Below, one piece after another: positions 32,094 through 41,910 of a DNA stretch of 64,000 nucleotides (positions are counted from its first letter, which is position 1; the number at the start of each line of letters is the position of its first letter). Origin of the DNA: Reyranella sp. (GTDB lineage: Bacteria > Pseudomonadota > Alphaproteobacteria > Reyranellales > Reyranellaceae); contig NZ_JAUSBN010000035.1 in NCBI RefSeq assembly GCF_030651995.1, positions 62,001 through 126,000 of the forward strand, given 5' to 3'. Both the position numbers and the translations under genes were made by a program. The notes under the pieces were generated by a model. The model was not told where the DNA came from, did not search any database, and was given only the letters and a program-made list of their open reading frames with translations.

Positions 32094-32702
32094 CTACTTC
32101 GCGCCGCGCGCCGCCTTGTAGGAGGGGCGCGACAGGCAGCGGTCGAGCCAGGCATTGACGTTCGGGACCTGGCTGAAGTCGATCTTGATCGGCTTGGCCC
32201 AGCTCATGATCGAGGCCAGGTTCAGGTCGGCGACGGTGAAGGTCGAGCCCAGCAGGTAATCGCGTCCTTCGAGCGCCGCATTGAGCACCGCCAGGGGCTT
32301 CGGCAGCGCCTTCTGCGCCTCGGCCACGGCCTCCGGCTTGCGCTTGTCGGGCGCGGTCATGAACATGTCGATCAGGATCGTCAGCAGCGGCTTCTCGAGC
32401 TCGGTCATGCCCCAGAAGCTCCACTGGTTGCACAGCGCCTGATCCTCGATGCTCCCCGGCATGAAGCCGTCCTTGTCGTGCTTGGCCGCGAGGTAGAGGT
32501 TGATCGCCATCGACTCGAAAAGCTTGAACTCGCCGTCCACCAGGGCCGGCACCTTGCCGTTCGGATTGACCTTGAGAAAGTCGGGATTCTTGAGATCCTT
32601 CATCTCGATGGCGATGTGCTCGTACGGGATGCCGAGTTCATGCGCGATCCAGAGGGCGCGCGCCGCGCGAGAGGCCGTTGGCCCGTAAATCTTGATGGTC
32701 AC
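32094..32702 (-). CDS. Glutathione S-transferase family protein
   Basis: TIKIYGPTASRAARALWIAHELGIPYE...NPNGKVPALVDGEFKLFESMAINLYLA; GTG start. Confidence 0.92.
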   Translation of the reverse strand: MTIKIYGPTASRAARALWIAHELGIPYEHIAIEMKDLKNPDFLKVNPNGKVPALVDGEFKLFESMAINLYLAAKHDKDGFMPGSIEDQALCNQWSFWGMTELEKPLLTILIDMFMTAPDKRKPEAVAEAQKALPKPLAVLNAALEGRDYLLGSTFTVADLNLASIMSWAKPIKIDFSQVPNVNAWLDRCLSRPSYKAARGAK

Positions 32703-32766
32703 GAAACATCTCCCCAAACCACAATCGCGCGAACGATAGTGCAGCGCGTCACGCCGGTCTAACCCT

Positions 32767-34110
32767 CTATTCCGGAAGCCCGTATTCGCCGCCGACATAA
32801 CCGTGCCGGTGGCCAAAGCGCTCCGTCATCACCGTCGTGAGATCCTTCTCCGGCGCTGCGATCCATCCGCCCGCCCTCACGGCATAGCGTGCCGCGGCGG
32901 CCGCCGCGCGGGGCGGCTCGCCCTGCTGGAGCGCGCGGGCGGCCGCCATCACCAGCTTGCGGAACTCGATGATGCCGACATCCGTGGGCCCGAGATGCTC
33001 GGCTGTGCGGTCCTGGATGGCGCCCTGGCTGTCCTGGATCGCCGCATCCTGGTCGGAGACCCCGCTGATGCCCGTGTAGCTCAGCGTCTTCTGCAGCTCG
33101 CGGTCGATCATGTAGTCGTTGCGCATGTTGCGCTTCGGCACGTAGTGCTCGTCGATCTCGGCATGCAGACTGAGGCCCGACGCGTACTTGGTGCGCTCGG
33201 CGTTGGTGAGCGGCCGGTCTGGAACCCAGCTGTACGTATAGATCCAGCAGCTCGTGTCATCGACCGGCACCCAGGTCTGGCCGTGATAGACCTCGCCCGG
33301 GAAGGCGACCGGTACCAGCGCGTGGTTGGGCGCGAGATACTGCGCGATGCGCCAGTAGAGGTCGGTCGTATCGGTCTTGCGGGCGGCGGCGATGACCAGC
33401 CCGGCGTCATGGCCCTGGATTCTGAACTTGGGTCGCGGATCGTCGGTCACCCAACGGCTGCGGTCCGCCAGGCCACCTTCCTGTCCAATGGCGGAGGTCT
33501 TGCGCAGGATGTCGAGGCGCGCCGCTTCATCCTTGGTCGGGATCGCGTGGAGGAAAGAGAAGTGCGCGGTGTCGATGGCACCCTCAAGGCTCTGCACCCA
33601 GTTGCAGTCCTGCCACTTCTTGGAAACGTAGCGATGGCCGGCGGGAACGAGGCCGAGCTCGAGCTGAGGCAGCTCCGGCATGTGCTCGCGTGGGCCCATA
33701 TAGACCCAGACCATGTCGGCCCATTCGCACACCGGGTAGGACAGGAGCTTGATCGTCTCCTTGTAGGTCGATTCCGGCGGCGACGTGGGCAGGTCGACGC
33801 AGTTGCCGTCGATATCGAACTTCCAGCCGTGGAAGGAGCAACGCAGGCCGCAATTCTCGTTGCGGCCGTAATAGAGATTGGCGCCGCGATGCGGGCAGTG
33901 CGGCTCGACGATGCCGACCCTTCCGTCGGTCTGACGGAAGGCCAGCAGATCCTCGCCCAGGAGGCGGATCTTCTTTGGTGGCCCGTCCCGCTCCGGTAGT
34001 TCCTCGGAGAGCAGCGCCGGCATCCAGAAACGCCGCAACATCTCGCCCATGGGCGTGCCCTTGCCGGCACGGGTCAGGAACTCGTTGTCCGCCTTGCTGA
34101 GCATTTCCAT
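32767..34110 (-). CDS. Rieske [2Fe-2S] aromatic ring-hydroxylating oxygenase alpha-subunit-like protein
   Basis: CPHRGANLYYGRNENCGLRCSFHGWKFD (CxH...CxxH) and EGAIDTAHFSFLH. Confidence 0.9.
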   Translation of the reverse strand: MEMLSKADNEFLTRAGKGTPMGEMLRRFWMPALLSEELPERDGPPKKIRLLGEDLLAFRQTDGRVGIVEPHCPHRGANLYYGRNENCGLRCSFHGWKFDIDGNCVDLPTSPPESTYKETIKLLSYPVCEWADMVWVYMGPREHMPELPQLELGLVPAGHRYVSKKWQDCNWVQSLEGAIDTAHFSFLHAIPTKDEAARLDILRKTSAIGQEGGLADRSRWVTDDPRPKFRIQGHDAGLVIAAARKTDTTDLYWRIAQYLAPNHALVPVAFPGEVYHGQTWVPVDDTSCWIYTYSWVPDRPLTNAERTKYASGLSLHAEIDEHYVPKRNMRNDYMIDRELQKTLSYTGISGVSDQDAAIQDSQGAIQDRTAEHLGPTDVGIIEFRKLVMAAARALQQGEPPRAAAAAARYAVRAGGWIAAPEKDLTTVMTERFGHRHGYVGGEYGLPE

Positions 34111-34150
34111 CCTCCTGCCTCGCCGTGTTCCCCGGCGTAGGGACGACGGC

Positions 34151-35443
34151 CTAGGAGCGCGTCGCCTCTTCCAGAGCCTGATCCAGATCGGCGATGATGT
34201 CTGCAACCGTTTCGATGCCGATCGACAGGCGCAACACGTCCGGGCCGGCGCCTGCCGCCACGCGCTGTTCCTCGGAGAGCTGGCGGTGCGTGGTCGAGGC
34301 GGGGTGGATGATCAGGCTCTTCGCATCGCCGATGTTGGCGAGGTGGGAGAAGAGTTCGACGCTGTCGACGACCTTCACGCCGACATCGTAGCCGCCCTTC
34401 ACGCCGAAGGTGAAGACCGAGCCGGCCCCCTTTGGCAGGTACTTCTTCGCGAGCCCATTGTACTTGTTCGACGGCAGGCCGGCGTAGTTCACCCAGGCCA
34501 CGGCCGGATGCTTCTCGAGATGTTGCGCGACGGCGAGCGCATTGGCGCAGTGGCGCTCCATGCGCAGGCCGAGCGTCTCCATGCCGAGCATCGTGAGCCA
34601 GGCATTGAATGGCGCCTGGGTGGGGCCGAGATCGCGCAGGCCGACGGCGTGGCTGTGGAACGTGTAGGCCATGTCGCCGAAGGTCTCGTAGAAATTCAGC
34701 CCATGATAAGCGGGCTCCGGTCCGGCGAGGCTCGGGAACCTAGCCCCCCTCGACCAGTCGAACTTGCCGGAATCGACGATGGCGCCGCCCATCGACGTGC
34801 CGGTGCCGCTCAGGAACTTGGTGGTGGAATGCACGACCAGCGTGGCGCCGTATTCAATCGGCTTGCACAGCCAGGGCGTCGCCAGCGTATTGTCGACCAG
34901 CAGGGGCACGCCCGCATCCTCGGCAATGCGCGCGATCGCCTCGATGTCGCTGATGACGCCACCCGGATTGGCAAGGCTCTCTATAAAGAAGGCCTTCGTC
35001 CTGTCCGTGACGGCGCGCTTGAAATTGTCGGGCGTGTCGGCATCGACGATGTTCGCCGTCCAGCCGAACTTGGGATAGGTGTTCTTCATCTGCTGCAATG
35101 AGCCGCCATAGAGACGCGACGCGGCGACGATCTCGGCGCCGGGATTCATGAGCGGGAAGAGGGCGAGGACCTGGGCCGCGTGGCCCGAGGAGGCGACGGT
35201 GCAGCCGCGGCCGCCTTCCAGCGTCGCCAGCCGGGTCTCGAGGGCGGCGTTCGTGGGATTGGTCAGCCGAGAATAGATGAATCCCACGGTCTGCAAATTG
35301 AACAGTGCCGCCGCGTGGTCGGCGTCTTCGAAGACATAGGCCGTCGTCTGGTAGATCGGCTGTGCGCGCGCGCCGGTCGTCGGATCGGGCGCCGCACCGG
35401 CATGCAGGGCCAGTGTCTCGAATCCATAAGTCTTGTCGCTCAC
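34151..35443 (-). CDS. metY: O-acetylhomoserine aminocarboxypropyltransferase/cysteine synthase family
   Basis: FETLALHAGAAPDPTTGARAQPIYQTTAYVF; VVHSTTKFLSGTGTSMGGAIVD; VRHGSIEHP-like C-terminal region LSIGIETVADIIADLDQAL; GTG start. Confidence 0.93.
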   Translation of the reverse strand: MSDKTYGFETLALHAGAAPDPTTGARAQPIYQTTAYVFEDADHAAALFNLQTVGFIYSRLTNPTNAALETRLATLEGGRGCTVASSGHAAQVLALFPLMNPGAEIVAASRLYGGSLQQMKNTYPKFGWTANIVDADTPDNFKRAVTDRTKAFFIESLANPGGVISDIEAIARIAEDAGVPLLVDNTLATPWLCKPIEYGATLVVHSTTKFLSGTGTSMGGAIVDSGKFDWSRGARFPSLAGPEPAYHGLNFYETFGDMAYTFHSHAVGLRDLGPTQAPFNAWLTMLGMETLGLRMERHCANALAVAQHLEKHPAVAWVNYAGLPSNKYNGLAKKYLPKGAGSVFTFGVKGGYDVGVKVVDSVELFSHLANIGDAKSLIIHPASTTHRQLSEEQRVAAGAGPDVLRLSIGIETVADIIADLDQALEEATRS

Positions 35444-35679
35444 GCAGCTCTCCCTGTGGCTCGATAATTCACACCGCCATTCCGCACATCACCCGGGCGC
35501 CCCGTCAAACGGGCGCGCAGGCTGGCGGACGTCTCCCTGAATGTCCCTTCATTCCGGAGAGCGGGGCTGAGCGGTCCCGGCGTCAGCTTGGCGTAAGTAT
35601 CCGCCAGTACGGTCCGCGGCTGTGTTTCGCGATTACGCCGTCGCGACACAGCGTAGAGGTTTGGGGGGAGCTAAACACC

Positions 35680-36129
35680 GTGAATCGGGTAGTAACCAAG
35701 GACTTCCTGTCCGGGTTGATGTTCGTCGCCTTTGGTCTGGGCGCTCTCTATGTCGGCCAGCATCTCGCCGTGGGCACCCCCGTCCGGATGGGACCGGGCT
35801 ACGTGCCCCGCATGTTGTCCTTCATCATGCTCGCACTCGGTGTGCTGATCTGTATCGTCGCCGTGGTGAGCGGCAGCGAGCCGGTCGAGAGGCCGAAATG
35901 GAAGCCGATCACGCTCGTCACCATCGGCATCGTCTGCTTCGCCTTGCTCTTCGAGCGTGCGGGCCTGATCCCGGCGCTGGTCGTTCTCGTCATGATCGCG
36001 TCGTTGGCCGGCGAGGAATTCAAGCTCCCGGAAGTGATCGGCAACATCGTCGTGCTCTCTGTCCTCTGCACGCTCGTCTTCAAGGTCGGTCTGAGTATGA
36101 ACATCGCCGTCGTGCAGGGGATTTGGTGA
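35680..36129 (+). CDS. tctB: Tripartite tricarboxylate transporter small membrane subunit (TctB family)
   Basis: DFLSGLMFVAFGLGALYVGQHLAVGTPVRMGPGYVPRMLSFIMLALG. Confidence 0.9.
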   Translation: MNRVVTKDFLSGLMFVAFGLGALYVGQHLAVGTPVRMGPGYVPRMLSFIMLALGVLICIVAVVSGSEPVERPKWKPITLVTIGIVCFALLFERAGLIPALVVLVMIASLAGEEFKLPEVIGNIVVLSVLCTLVFKVGLSMNIAVVQGIW

Positions 36130-36130
36130 C

Positions 36131-37633
36131 ATGGACCTCCTTGACAATCTTTTCCTCGGCGTCAGCGTCGCCTTCACCTTTCAGAACCTGACCTACGCCC
36201 TGCTGGGCTGCATGGTCGGCACCCTCATCGGCGTCCTGCCCGGCATCGGCCCCGTGGCAACGATCGCCATGCTGCTGCCCATCACATTCCACCTGCCGCC
36301 GACGGCCTCGCTGATCATGCTGGCGGGCATCTACTACGGCGCCCAGTACGGCGGCTCGACGACGTCGATCCTCGTGAACCTGCCGGGTGAGGCCTCATCC
36401 GTCGTCACCTGTCTCGACGGCTATCAGATGGCGAAGAGGGGGCGTGCCGGTGCGGCCCTCTCGATTTCCGCCGTGGGCTCCTTCTTCGCCGGCACGGTCG
36501 GCACCATCATCATCGTCATCTTTGCCGAGCCGCTGACGCGCATGGCGCAGAAATTCGGCCCGGCCGACTACTGCTCGCTGATGGCACTCGGCCTCGTGGC
36601 CGCCGTGGTCCTGGCCAGCGGCTCGGTCACCAAGGCGATCGCCATGGTGTTCCTCGGCTTGCTGTTCGGCCTGGTCGGTACCGACGTGAACACCGGCGCC
36701 CAGCGCTTCACCTTCGATATTCCGGAGCTGAGCGACGGCATCGACTTCGCGCCGATCGCCATGGGCCTGTTCGGCATCGCCGAGATCGTGGTCAACCTGG
36801 AGAAGCATCTGGAGAGATCCGGCGCCATAAAGGTCGGATCGCTATGGCCCACGCGCGAGGAAATCCGCCGCGCCACGCCGGCGATCCTGCGCGGCACCGT
36901 GCTCGGTTCGCTGCTCGGCGTGCTGCCGGGCGGTGGTCCGACGCTGGGCGCCTTCTCGTCCTATACGCTCGAGAAGAGGCTTTCCAAGAACCCCGGACAG
37001 TTCGGCAAGGGCGCGGTCGAGGGCGTCGCGGCGCCCGAGGCGGCCAACAATGCCGCCGCCCAGACCTCGTTCATACCGATGCTGACCCTGGGTATCCCGT
37101 CCAACGCCGTCATGGCGCTGATGGTCGGCGCCATGATCATCCAGGGTATCCAGCCGGGCCCCGAGGTCATGACCAAGAAGCCGGATCTCTTCTGGGGCAT
37201 GATCGTGTCCATGTGGATCGGCAATGCCATGCTGGTCGTCATCAACCTGCCGATGATCGGCATGTGGGTGAAGCTGCTGACGGTGCCCTATCGCTTCCTG
37301 GCGCCGGCCATCCTGCTCTTCTGCTGCATCGGCGCCTACAGTCTCCAGAACAGCACGTTCCACGTCATGCAGGTCGCCCTCTTCGGCGTGCTGGGGTACA
37401 TCTTCGTTCGCCTCGGTTGCGAAGGTGCTCCCTTTCTGCTGGGCCTCGTCCTGGGGCCGCAGATGGAGGAATACTTCCGGCGGGCCATGCTGCTCTCGCG
37501 TGGCGACGCCATGGTCTTCATCGAACGCCCGATCAGCCTCGGCCTGCTGATCGCGACGGCGGCGCTCCTGACCCTGATGGCGCTGCCGAGCATCAAGAAA
37601 GCCCGCGAGGAGGCCTTCCAGGAGGAAGGCTGA
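36131..37633 (+). CDS. tctA: Tripartite tricarboxylate transporter large permease (TctA family)
   Basis: LGCMVGTLIGVLPGIGPVATIAMLLPITF; YGAQYGGSTTSILVNLPGEASSVVTCLDGYQMAKRGRAGAAL. Confidence 0.96.
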   Translation: MDLLDNLFLGVSVAFTFQNLTYALLGCMVGTLIGVLPGIGPVATIAMLLPITFHLPPTASLIMLAGIYYGAQYGGSTTSILVNLPGEASSVVTCLDGYQMAKRGRAGAALSISAVGSFFAGTVGTIIIVIFAEPLTRMAQKFGPADYCSLMALGLVAAVVLASGSVTKAIAMVFLGLLFGLVGTDVNTGAQRFTFDIPELSDGIDFAPIAMGLFGIAEIVVNLEKHLERSGAIKVGSLWPTREEIRRATPAILRGTVLGSLLGVLPGGGPTLGAFSSYTLEKRLSKNPGQFGKGAVEGVAAPEAANNAAAQTSFIPMLTLGIPSNAVMALMVGAMIIQGIQPGPEVMTKKPDLFWGMIVSMWIGNAMLVVINLPMIGMWVKLLTVPYRFLAPAILLFCCIGAYSLQNSTFHVMQVALFGVLGYIFVRLGCEGAPFLLGLVLGPQMEEYFRRAMLLSRGDAMVFIERPISLGLLIATAALLTLMALPSIKKAREEAFQEEG

Positions 37634-37636
37634 CCT

Positions 37637-38701
37637 TCAGCGCGAGAAGACGATACAGGCCGGGCTGCCGACCTTGGTCCGCAGCCTGGTGGGCGCCAGC
37701 AGCCCGTTGCGGCCGACCTTGTAGGCGATGATGGAATCGCCGCCCTGGTTGGCGACGTAGAGGAAGCGCGCCGCCGGGTCGAAGGCGAAGAACCGCGGCA
37801 CGCTGCCCTTGGTCGGCACCCACTGGCGCGGCGTCAGCGTGCCCTTCGCGGCATCGATGCCGAACACGCCGATACTGTCGTGGCCACGGTTCGAGACGTA
37901 GACGTTGCGTCCGGCGCCATCGACCCAGATCTCGGCTCCGGTGCTGTAGCCGGTGAAATCCGATGGCGTCGACGGCACGGTCTGCAGCGGCGTCAGCGCG
38001 CCGCTGGCCGCATCCTGGCGATAGGTCGTGATCGTCGAATCGAGCTCGTTGATGACGTACGCGAAGGGCTTGCGCGGATGAAAGTCGATGTGGCGCGGTC
38101 CGGCGCTCGGCCGGGCGGCGACCCGGCTGGTCTCGACCAGCACGCCGCGCCGTGCGTCGAGCCGGTAACCGATGACGCAGTCCGACCCCTTGCACGGCAG
38201 GTAGAAGGTCCGGCCGGCGCGATCGAGGGGATTGTGATGCGGCCGCACGTTCTTTTGCTCGGTGCGGTGCGGCCCCAGCGGCGCAGCAACCGCAGTCAGG
38301 GTCGAGTAGGACGCGAGGCTTCCGTCCTTTGCGATCGGCAGCGCGGCCAGCGAATCGGAGCCGTAGTTGCTCACGACCAGGAACCGCTGATTGGCGTCGA
38401 AGGCCAGATGGATGGGGTTGTAGCCGCCGGTCGGCTGGCGGTTCAGGACGGCCAATCGACCGGTCTCGCGGTCGACCGTGTAGGACGTCGCCTCGCTGCG
38501 ATCGCCATGCACGGAATAGAGGCGGTCCCCGGCGGCATTGAGGGCGAGGAACGACGGATTTTCCAGTCCGCCGAGGTGCTGGACATGTCGAAACGCCCCC
38601 GTCCGTGGGTCGACACGATAGACGTTGATGCCGTTCCCGTGGCCGTTGCGCTCCGGCGCAGTGTAGCTGCCGACATAGGCGAAGAGTGGGCGTGTTATCA
38701 T
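37637..38701 (-). CDS. Lactonase family protein (6-phosphogluconolactonase-like beta propeller)
   Basis: FAYVGSYTAPERNGHGNGINVYRVDPRTGAF...NPSFLALNAAGDRLYSV...GPRHIDFHPRKPFAYVINELDSTI. Confidence 0.88.
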   Translation of the reverse strand: MITRPLFAYVGSYTAPERNGHGNGINVYRVDPRTGAFRHVQHLGGLENPSFLALNAAGDRLYSVHGDRSEATSYTVDRETGRLAVLNRQPTGGYNPIHLAFDANQRFLVVSNYGSDSLAALPIAKDGSLASYSTLTAVAAPLGPHRTEQKNVRPHHNPLDRAGRTFYLPCKGSDCVIGYRLDARRGVLVETSRVAARPSAGPRHIDFHPRKPFAYVINELDSTITTYRQDAASGALTPLQTVPSTPSDFTGYSTGAEIWVDGAGRNVYVSNRGHDSIGVFGIDAAKGTLTPRQWVPTKGSVPRFFAFDPAARFLYVANQGGDSIIAYKVGRNGLLAPTRLRTKVGSPACIVFSR

Positions 38702-38739
38702 CGCAGGAGTTTCGACGCCGAAGCGAAGGGAGGTCAACG

Positions 38740-39588
38740 ATGGTGGACGCTCTGCGAAAAGTCGCGCTCGTCACCGGCGCCAACCAGGGGCTGGGACTGG
38801 CTCTGGTGCGAGCGCTGTGCCGCGCCCTTGGCAAGCGAAGCACCGTTTACCTCGCGGCCCGCGACGTTGGTCGTGGCGAGGCGGCGTGCGCGCTGCTTCA
38901 CCGCGAGGGGGTGAGTCCCGACCTGATCCAGCTGGACATTGCCGACGCTGGGAGCGTTTCGGCGGCAGCCGACGAGATAAAGGCCCGCCATGGCGGCATC
39001 GATATTGTGATCCAGAACGCGGCCGCGCGAATCACACGGGAGACACCGCAGGCGGACCAGGTCGCGCGTTTCATCGACACCAACAATCACGGGACTCTGC
39101 GGATCATCGAGGCGTTAGTTCCGCTGTTGCGGAACAATGCGCGGTTCATCGTGGTGGCCAGTTCGTTTGGCTCGCTGCGTCATCTCGATCCACGTCTGCA
39201 CGCCCGTTTCGACTCGCCAGGGCTCACGCTGCACGACATCGAGCGTGCAATGGACGAATTCGCAGTGGCGACGCGCGACGGGACCGCCCGGGAAGCAGGC
39301 TGGCCCGACTGGATCAACGTGCCGTCGAAGATCGGGCAGGTGGCTTCTGTGCGCGTGCTCGCGCGAGAAAAGTCGGAAGAGTTCCGCCGGCGCGGTATCC
39401 TGGTCAATGCCGCCTGCCCGGGCCTGGTGGATACGGAAGCCTCGCGCCCGTGGTTCGCCGACATGTCGAAGGCGGCGACGCCGGACGAGGCGGCACGGGA
39501 TCTCGTCTGGCTGGCGACTCTGCCGGCGGGGAGCGAAGAACCCTATGGCGTGCTGGTACGCCATCGCACGCCGCATCCCTGGACCTAA
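38740..39588 (+). CDS. Short-chain dehydrogenase/reductase (carbonyl-reductase-like)
   Basis: VALVTGANQGLGLALVRAL; NNHGTLRIIEALVPLL; NAACPGLVDTEASRPWF. Confidence 0.88.
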   Translation: MVDALRKVALVTGANQGLGLALVRALCRALGKRSTVYLAARDVGRGEAACALLHREGVSPDLIQLDIADAGSVSAAADEIKARHGGIDIVIQNAAARITRETPQADQVARFIDTNNHGTLRIIEALVPLLRNNARFIVVASSFGSLRHLDPRLHARFDSPGLTLHDIERAMDEFAVATRDGTAREAGWPDWINVPSKIGQVASVRVLAREKSEEFRRRGILVNAACPGLVDTEASRPWFADMSKAATPDEAARDLVWLATLPAGSEEPYGVLVRHRTPHPWT

Positions 39589-39589
39589 T

Positions 39590-40504
39590 TCAACGCGTGG
39601 TCGACAGGATCAGAACCACACCGGCCATGATGAGGACGATGCCCGCGAGCTCTCGCCGATTCATCGCTTCGTGGAAGACGCGGCGTGAGACGAAGTAGCT
39701 GAACACGACCTCGATCAGGATCAGCGTGCGCACCTGTGACGCCGGCGCCAGCGCCAGCGCCGTGACGTTGGCGAGCGACGCCAAGGCGCCGGCAACTCCG
39801 GCGAACATCGAGACGCGCCATTGCCGAAGCGCGCCCAGCACGATGGCGGGCTTGCGTGCAAGCAGCCAGACACAGAGCAGGACGGCCTGCAGGAGCTGGC
39901 TCCAGAACAGCGTTTCCGCGGCGGCGAGGAAAGGTGAGCCGGTCTCGAGCGCGAGGTTGGCGCCGCGATAGCCGACGACCGAGATCGCGAAGGCGGAGCC
40001 GGAGGCGAGGCCGTAGAAGGCCGCGGGATCGGCCCAGCTCCGTTTCGCTCCGGTGAGTGCCGGCGGTCGCGGCGAGAGCAGGACGACGCCGAGCGTCGCG
40101 ACGACGATGGCGACGACGGCAGCAGTGGGCAGCGTCTCACCGAGGAACAATACCGAGAAGAGCGCGACCTGGACGACCTCGCTCTTGGAATAGACGAGTC
40201 CGATGGCAAAGCTGCGTGTCTCCATCGCCTGCAGCAGCAGGGCCGTACCCGCCATCTGACTCAGTGCCGCCACGACGACCCAGCCGACAAAGGACCAGGT
40301 GAGGGCGGGGTGAGGTGAGTCCCCGAAGAGAAGCACCAGGCAAAGCCACGCGGCGAGAACGGGCATGCCGTAGAGAAAGCGGACCAGCGTCGCGCCGAGT
40401 GTCCCCAGTTCGGTCGTGAGATGGCGTTGCGCGGTGTTGCGCACGGTCTGTGCCGCAGCGGCGAAGACGGTGAGTGGTATCCAGAGCCATGACGGGGGGA
40501 TCAT
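39590..40504 (-). CDS. EamA/DMT-family transporter
   Basis: Ten hydrophobic segments; ALLLQAMETRSFAIGLVYSKSEVVQVALFSVLFLGE. Confidence 0.83.
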   Translation of the reverse strand: MIPPSWLWIPLTVFAAAAQTVRNTAQRHLTTELGTLGATLVRFLYGMPVLAAWLCLVLLFGDSPHPALTWSFVGWVVVAALSQMAGTALLLQAMETRSFAIGLVYSKSEVVQVALFSVLFLGETLPTAAVVAIVVATLGVVLLSPRPPALTGAKRSWADPAAFYGLASGSAFAISVVGYRGANLALETGSPFLAAAETLFWSQLLQAVLLCVWLLARKPAIVLGALRQWRVSMFAGVAGALASLANVTALALAPASQVRTLILIEVVFSYFVSRRVFHEAMNRRELAGIVLIMAGVVLILSTTR

Positions 40505-40608
40505 ATCTCCGGCTCTTCAGGAGGTTGTCGTTTGACCATGTATAACAATTGCACATAGGATCGCCGCAATCGGTCATCGACCGCAAAAGAATTTCGGGAG
40601 TAAACACC

Positions 40609-41880
40609 ATGACGTCCACCGAGTCGCGGCGCGCGAGCCGTCGTCAAGTTCTGAAGGGTGCCGGAGCGCTGGCCGCCGCCGGGGTGATTGGCGCTCCCGC
40701 GATCAGCAAGGCGCAGACCGGTGCCATCAAGATCGGCGTGCCGACGATCCTGTCGGGCCGCGTCGCGATCCTCGGCCAGACCAGTGTCGGCGGCCTCAAG
40801 GTCGTGTTCGACAAGTTCAATGCGGCGGGCGGCATCAACGGCCGCAAGATCGAGATGGTGGTTCGCGACTCCAAGGGCGCGCCGCAGGAAGCCGCCAAGG
40901 TGACGCGCGATCTCATCAACAACGACAAGTGCGAGATCATCCTCGATGCCGAGGCGTCGAGCGCCGCCTTTGCCGTCCAGGAGGTAATCCGCGAGATCGG
41001 TGTTCTCTGCATCCACTCCAATTCAGAGACCTCGTCGCTGACGGCCGATCCCAAGCTGCACGTGCCGACGGCCTTCCGGACGGCCCGCCAGGGCATTCAC
41101 GACGCGATCGGCGGCGGCGACTACGCCGCGAAGATCGCCAAGGCCAAGGGCCTGAAGAAGTGGGCGACCTGTTCGCCGGACTATGCCTATGGCCGTTCGA
41201 ACACGGCCGAGTTCATGGAATACGCCAAGCACTTCGACGGCAATATTCAGGTCGTCGAGGAGTCGTGGCCCAAGCTCTTCCAGCCGGACTATACGGAAGT
41301 CGTCACCAAGCTCCTCAATGCCAAGGCCGATGCAATGTATTCGGCGCTGTGGGGCGGCGATCTGGTGGCCTTCATCGACCAGGCCAACCTCTACGGCCTG
41401 TTCGACAAGCAGGCGTCGTTCATGGTGAACCTCGGCGACTACGGCGTCGTCGACCAGGTGAAGCAGTTCCCTCAGGGCGTCTACTCGGGAGGCCGCTACA
41501 ATCGCACGGTGCCGGCCACCAAGGAAAACGAGGAGTGGTACCAGAACTACGTCAAGACGCAGAAGCACAAGCCGACCAACTGGTCGTGGGAGAACGCGGT
41601 CGCCGCCGAGTTCGTCGTCGAGGCGCTGAAGAAGACCGATGGCGACACCAATGGCAAGAAGATGGCCGAGGCCATCAAGGGCATGACCCTCAGGAGCCAG
41701 TTCGGCACCAAGGGGACCGTGACGATGCGGGCCGAGGACAACACCCTGATCGACTACATCATCGGCTACGGCGTCTCGCTCTCCAAGGAGCCCTACGTGG
41801 CCGACTTCCAGGCCTCGGCCTGGGAGCCGATCATCGAGCTCGAGAAGCAGTGGAAGAAGAAGCAGGGCTACATTTCCTGA
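40609..41880 (+). CDS. ABC transporter substrate-binding protein (LivK/HAAT type)
   Basis: Tat-like SRRQVLKGAG signal; IKIGVPTILSGRVAILGQTSVGGLKVVFDKFNAAGGINGRKIEMVVRDSKG. Confidence 0.92.
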   Translation: MTSTESRRASRRQVLKGAGALAAAGVIGAPAISKAQTGAIKIGVPTILSGRVAILGQTSVGGLKVVFDKFNAAGGINGRKIEMVVRDSKGAPQEAAKVTRDLINNDKCEIILDAEASSAAFAVQEVIREIGVLCIHSNSETSSLTADPKLHVPTAFRTARQGIHDAIGGGDYAAKIAKAKGLKKWATCSPDYAYGRSNTAEFMEYAKHFDGNIQVVEESWPKLFQPDYTEVVTKLLNAKADAMYSALWGGDLVAFIDQANLYGLFDKQASFMVNLGDYGVVDQVKQFPQGVYSGGRYNRTVPATKENEEWYQNYVKTQKHKPTNWSWENAVAAEFVVEALKKTDGDTNGKKMAEAIKGMTLRSQFGTKGTVTMRAEDNTLIDYIIGYGVSLSKEPYVADFQASAWEPIIELEKQWKKKQGYIS

Positions 41881-41910
41881 TCTCGCGTCGTTTTCGAGTA
41901 GGATAAACAG

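Noticed and set aside
35444-35680. SAM-II riboswitch upstream of metY
   Set aside because: No recognisable SAM-II core sequence; retained only as an unclassified structured leader.
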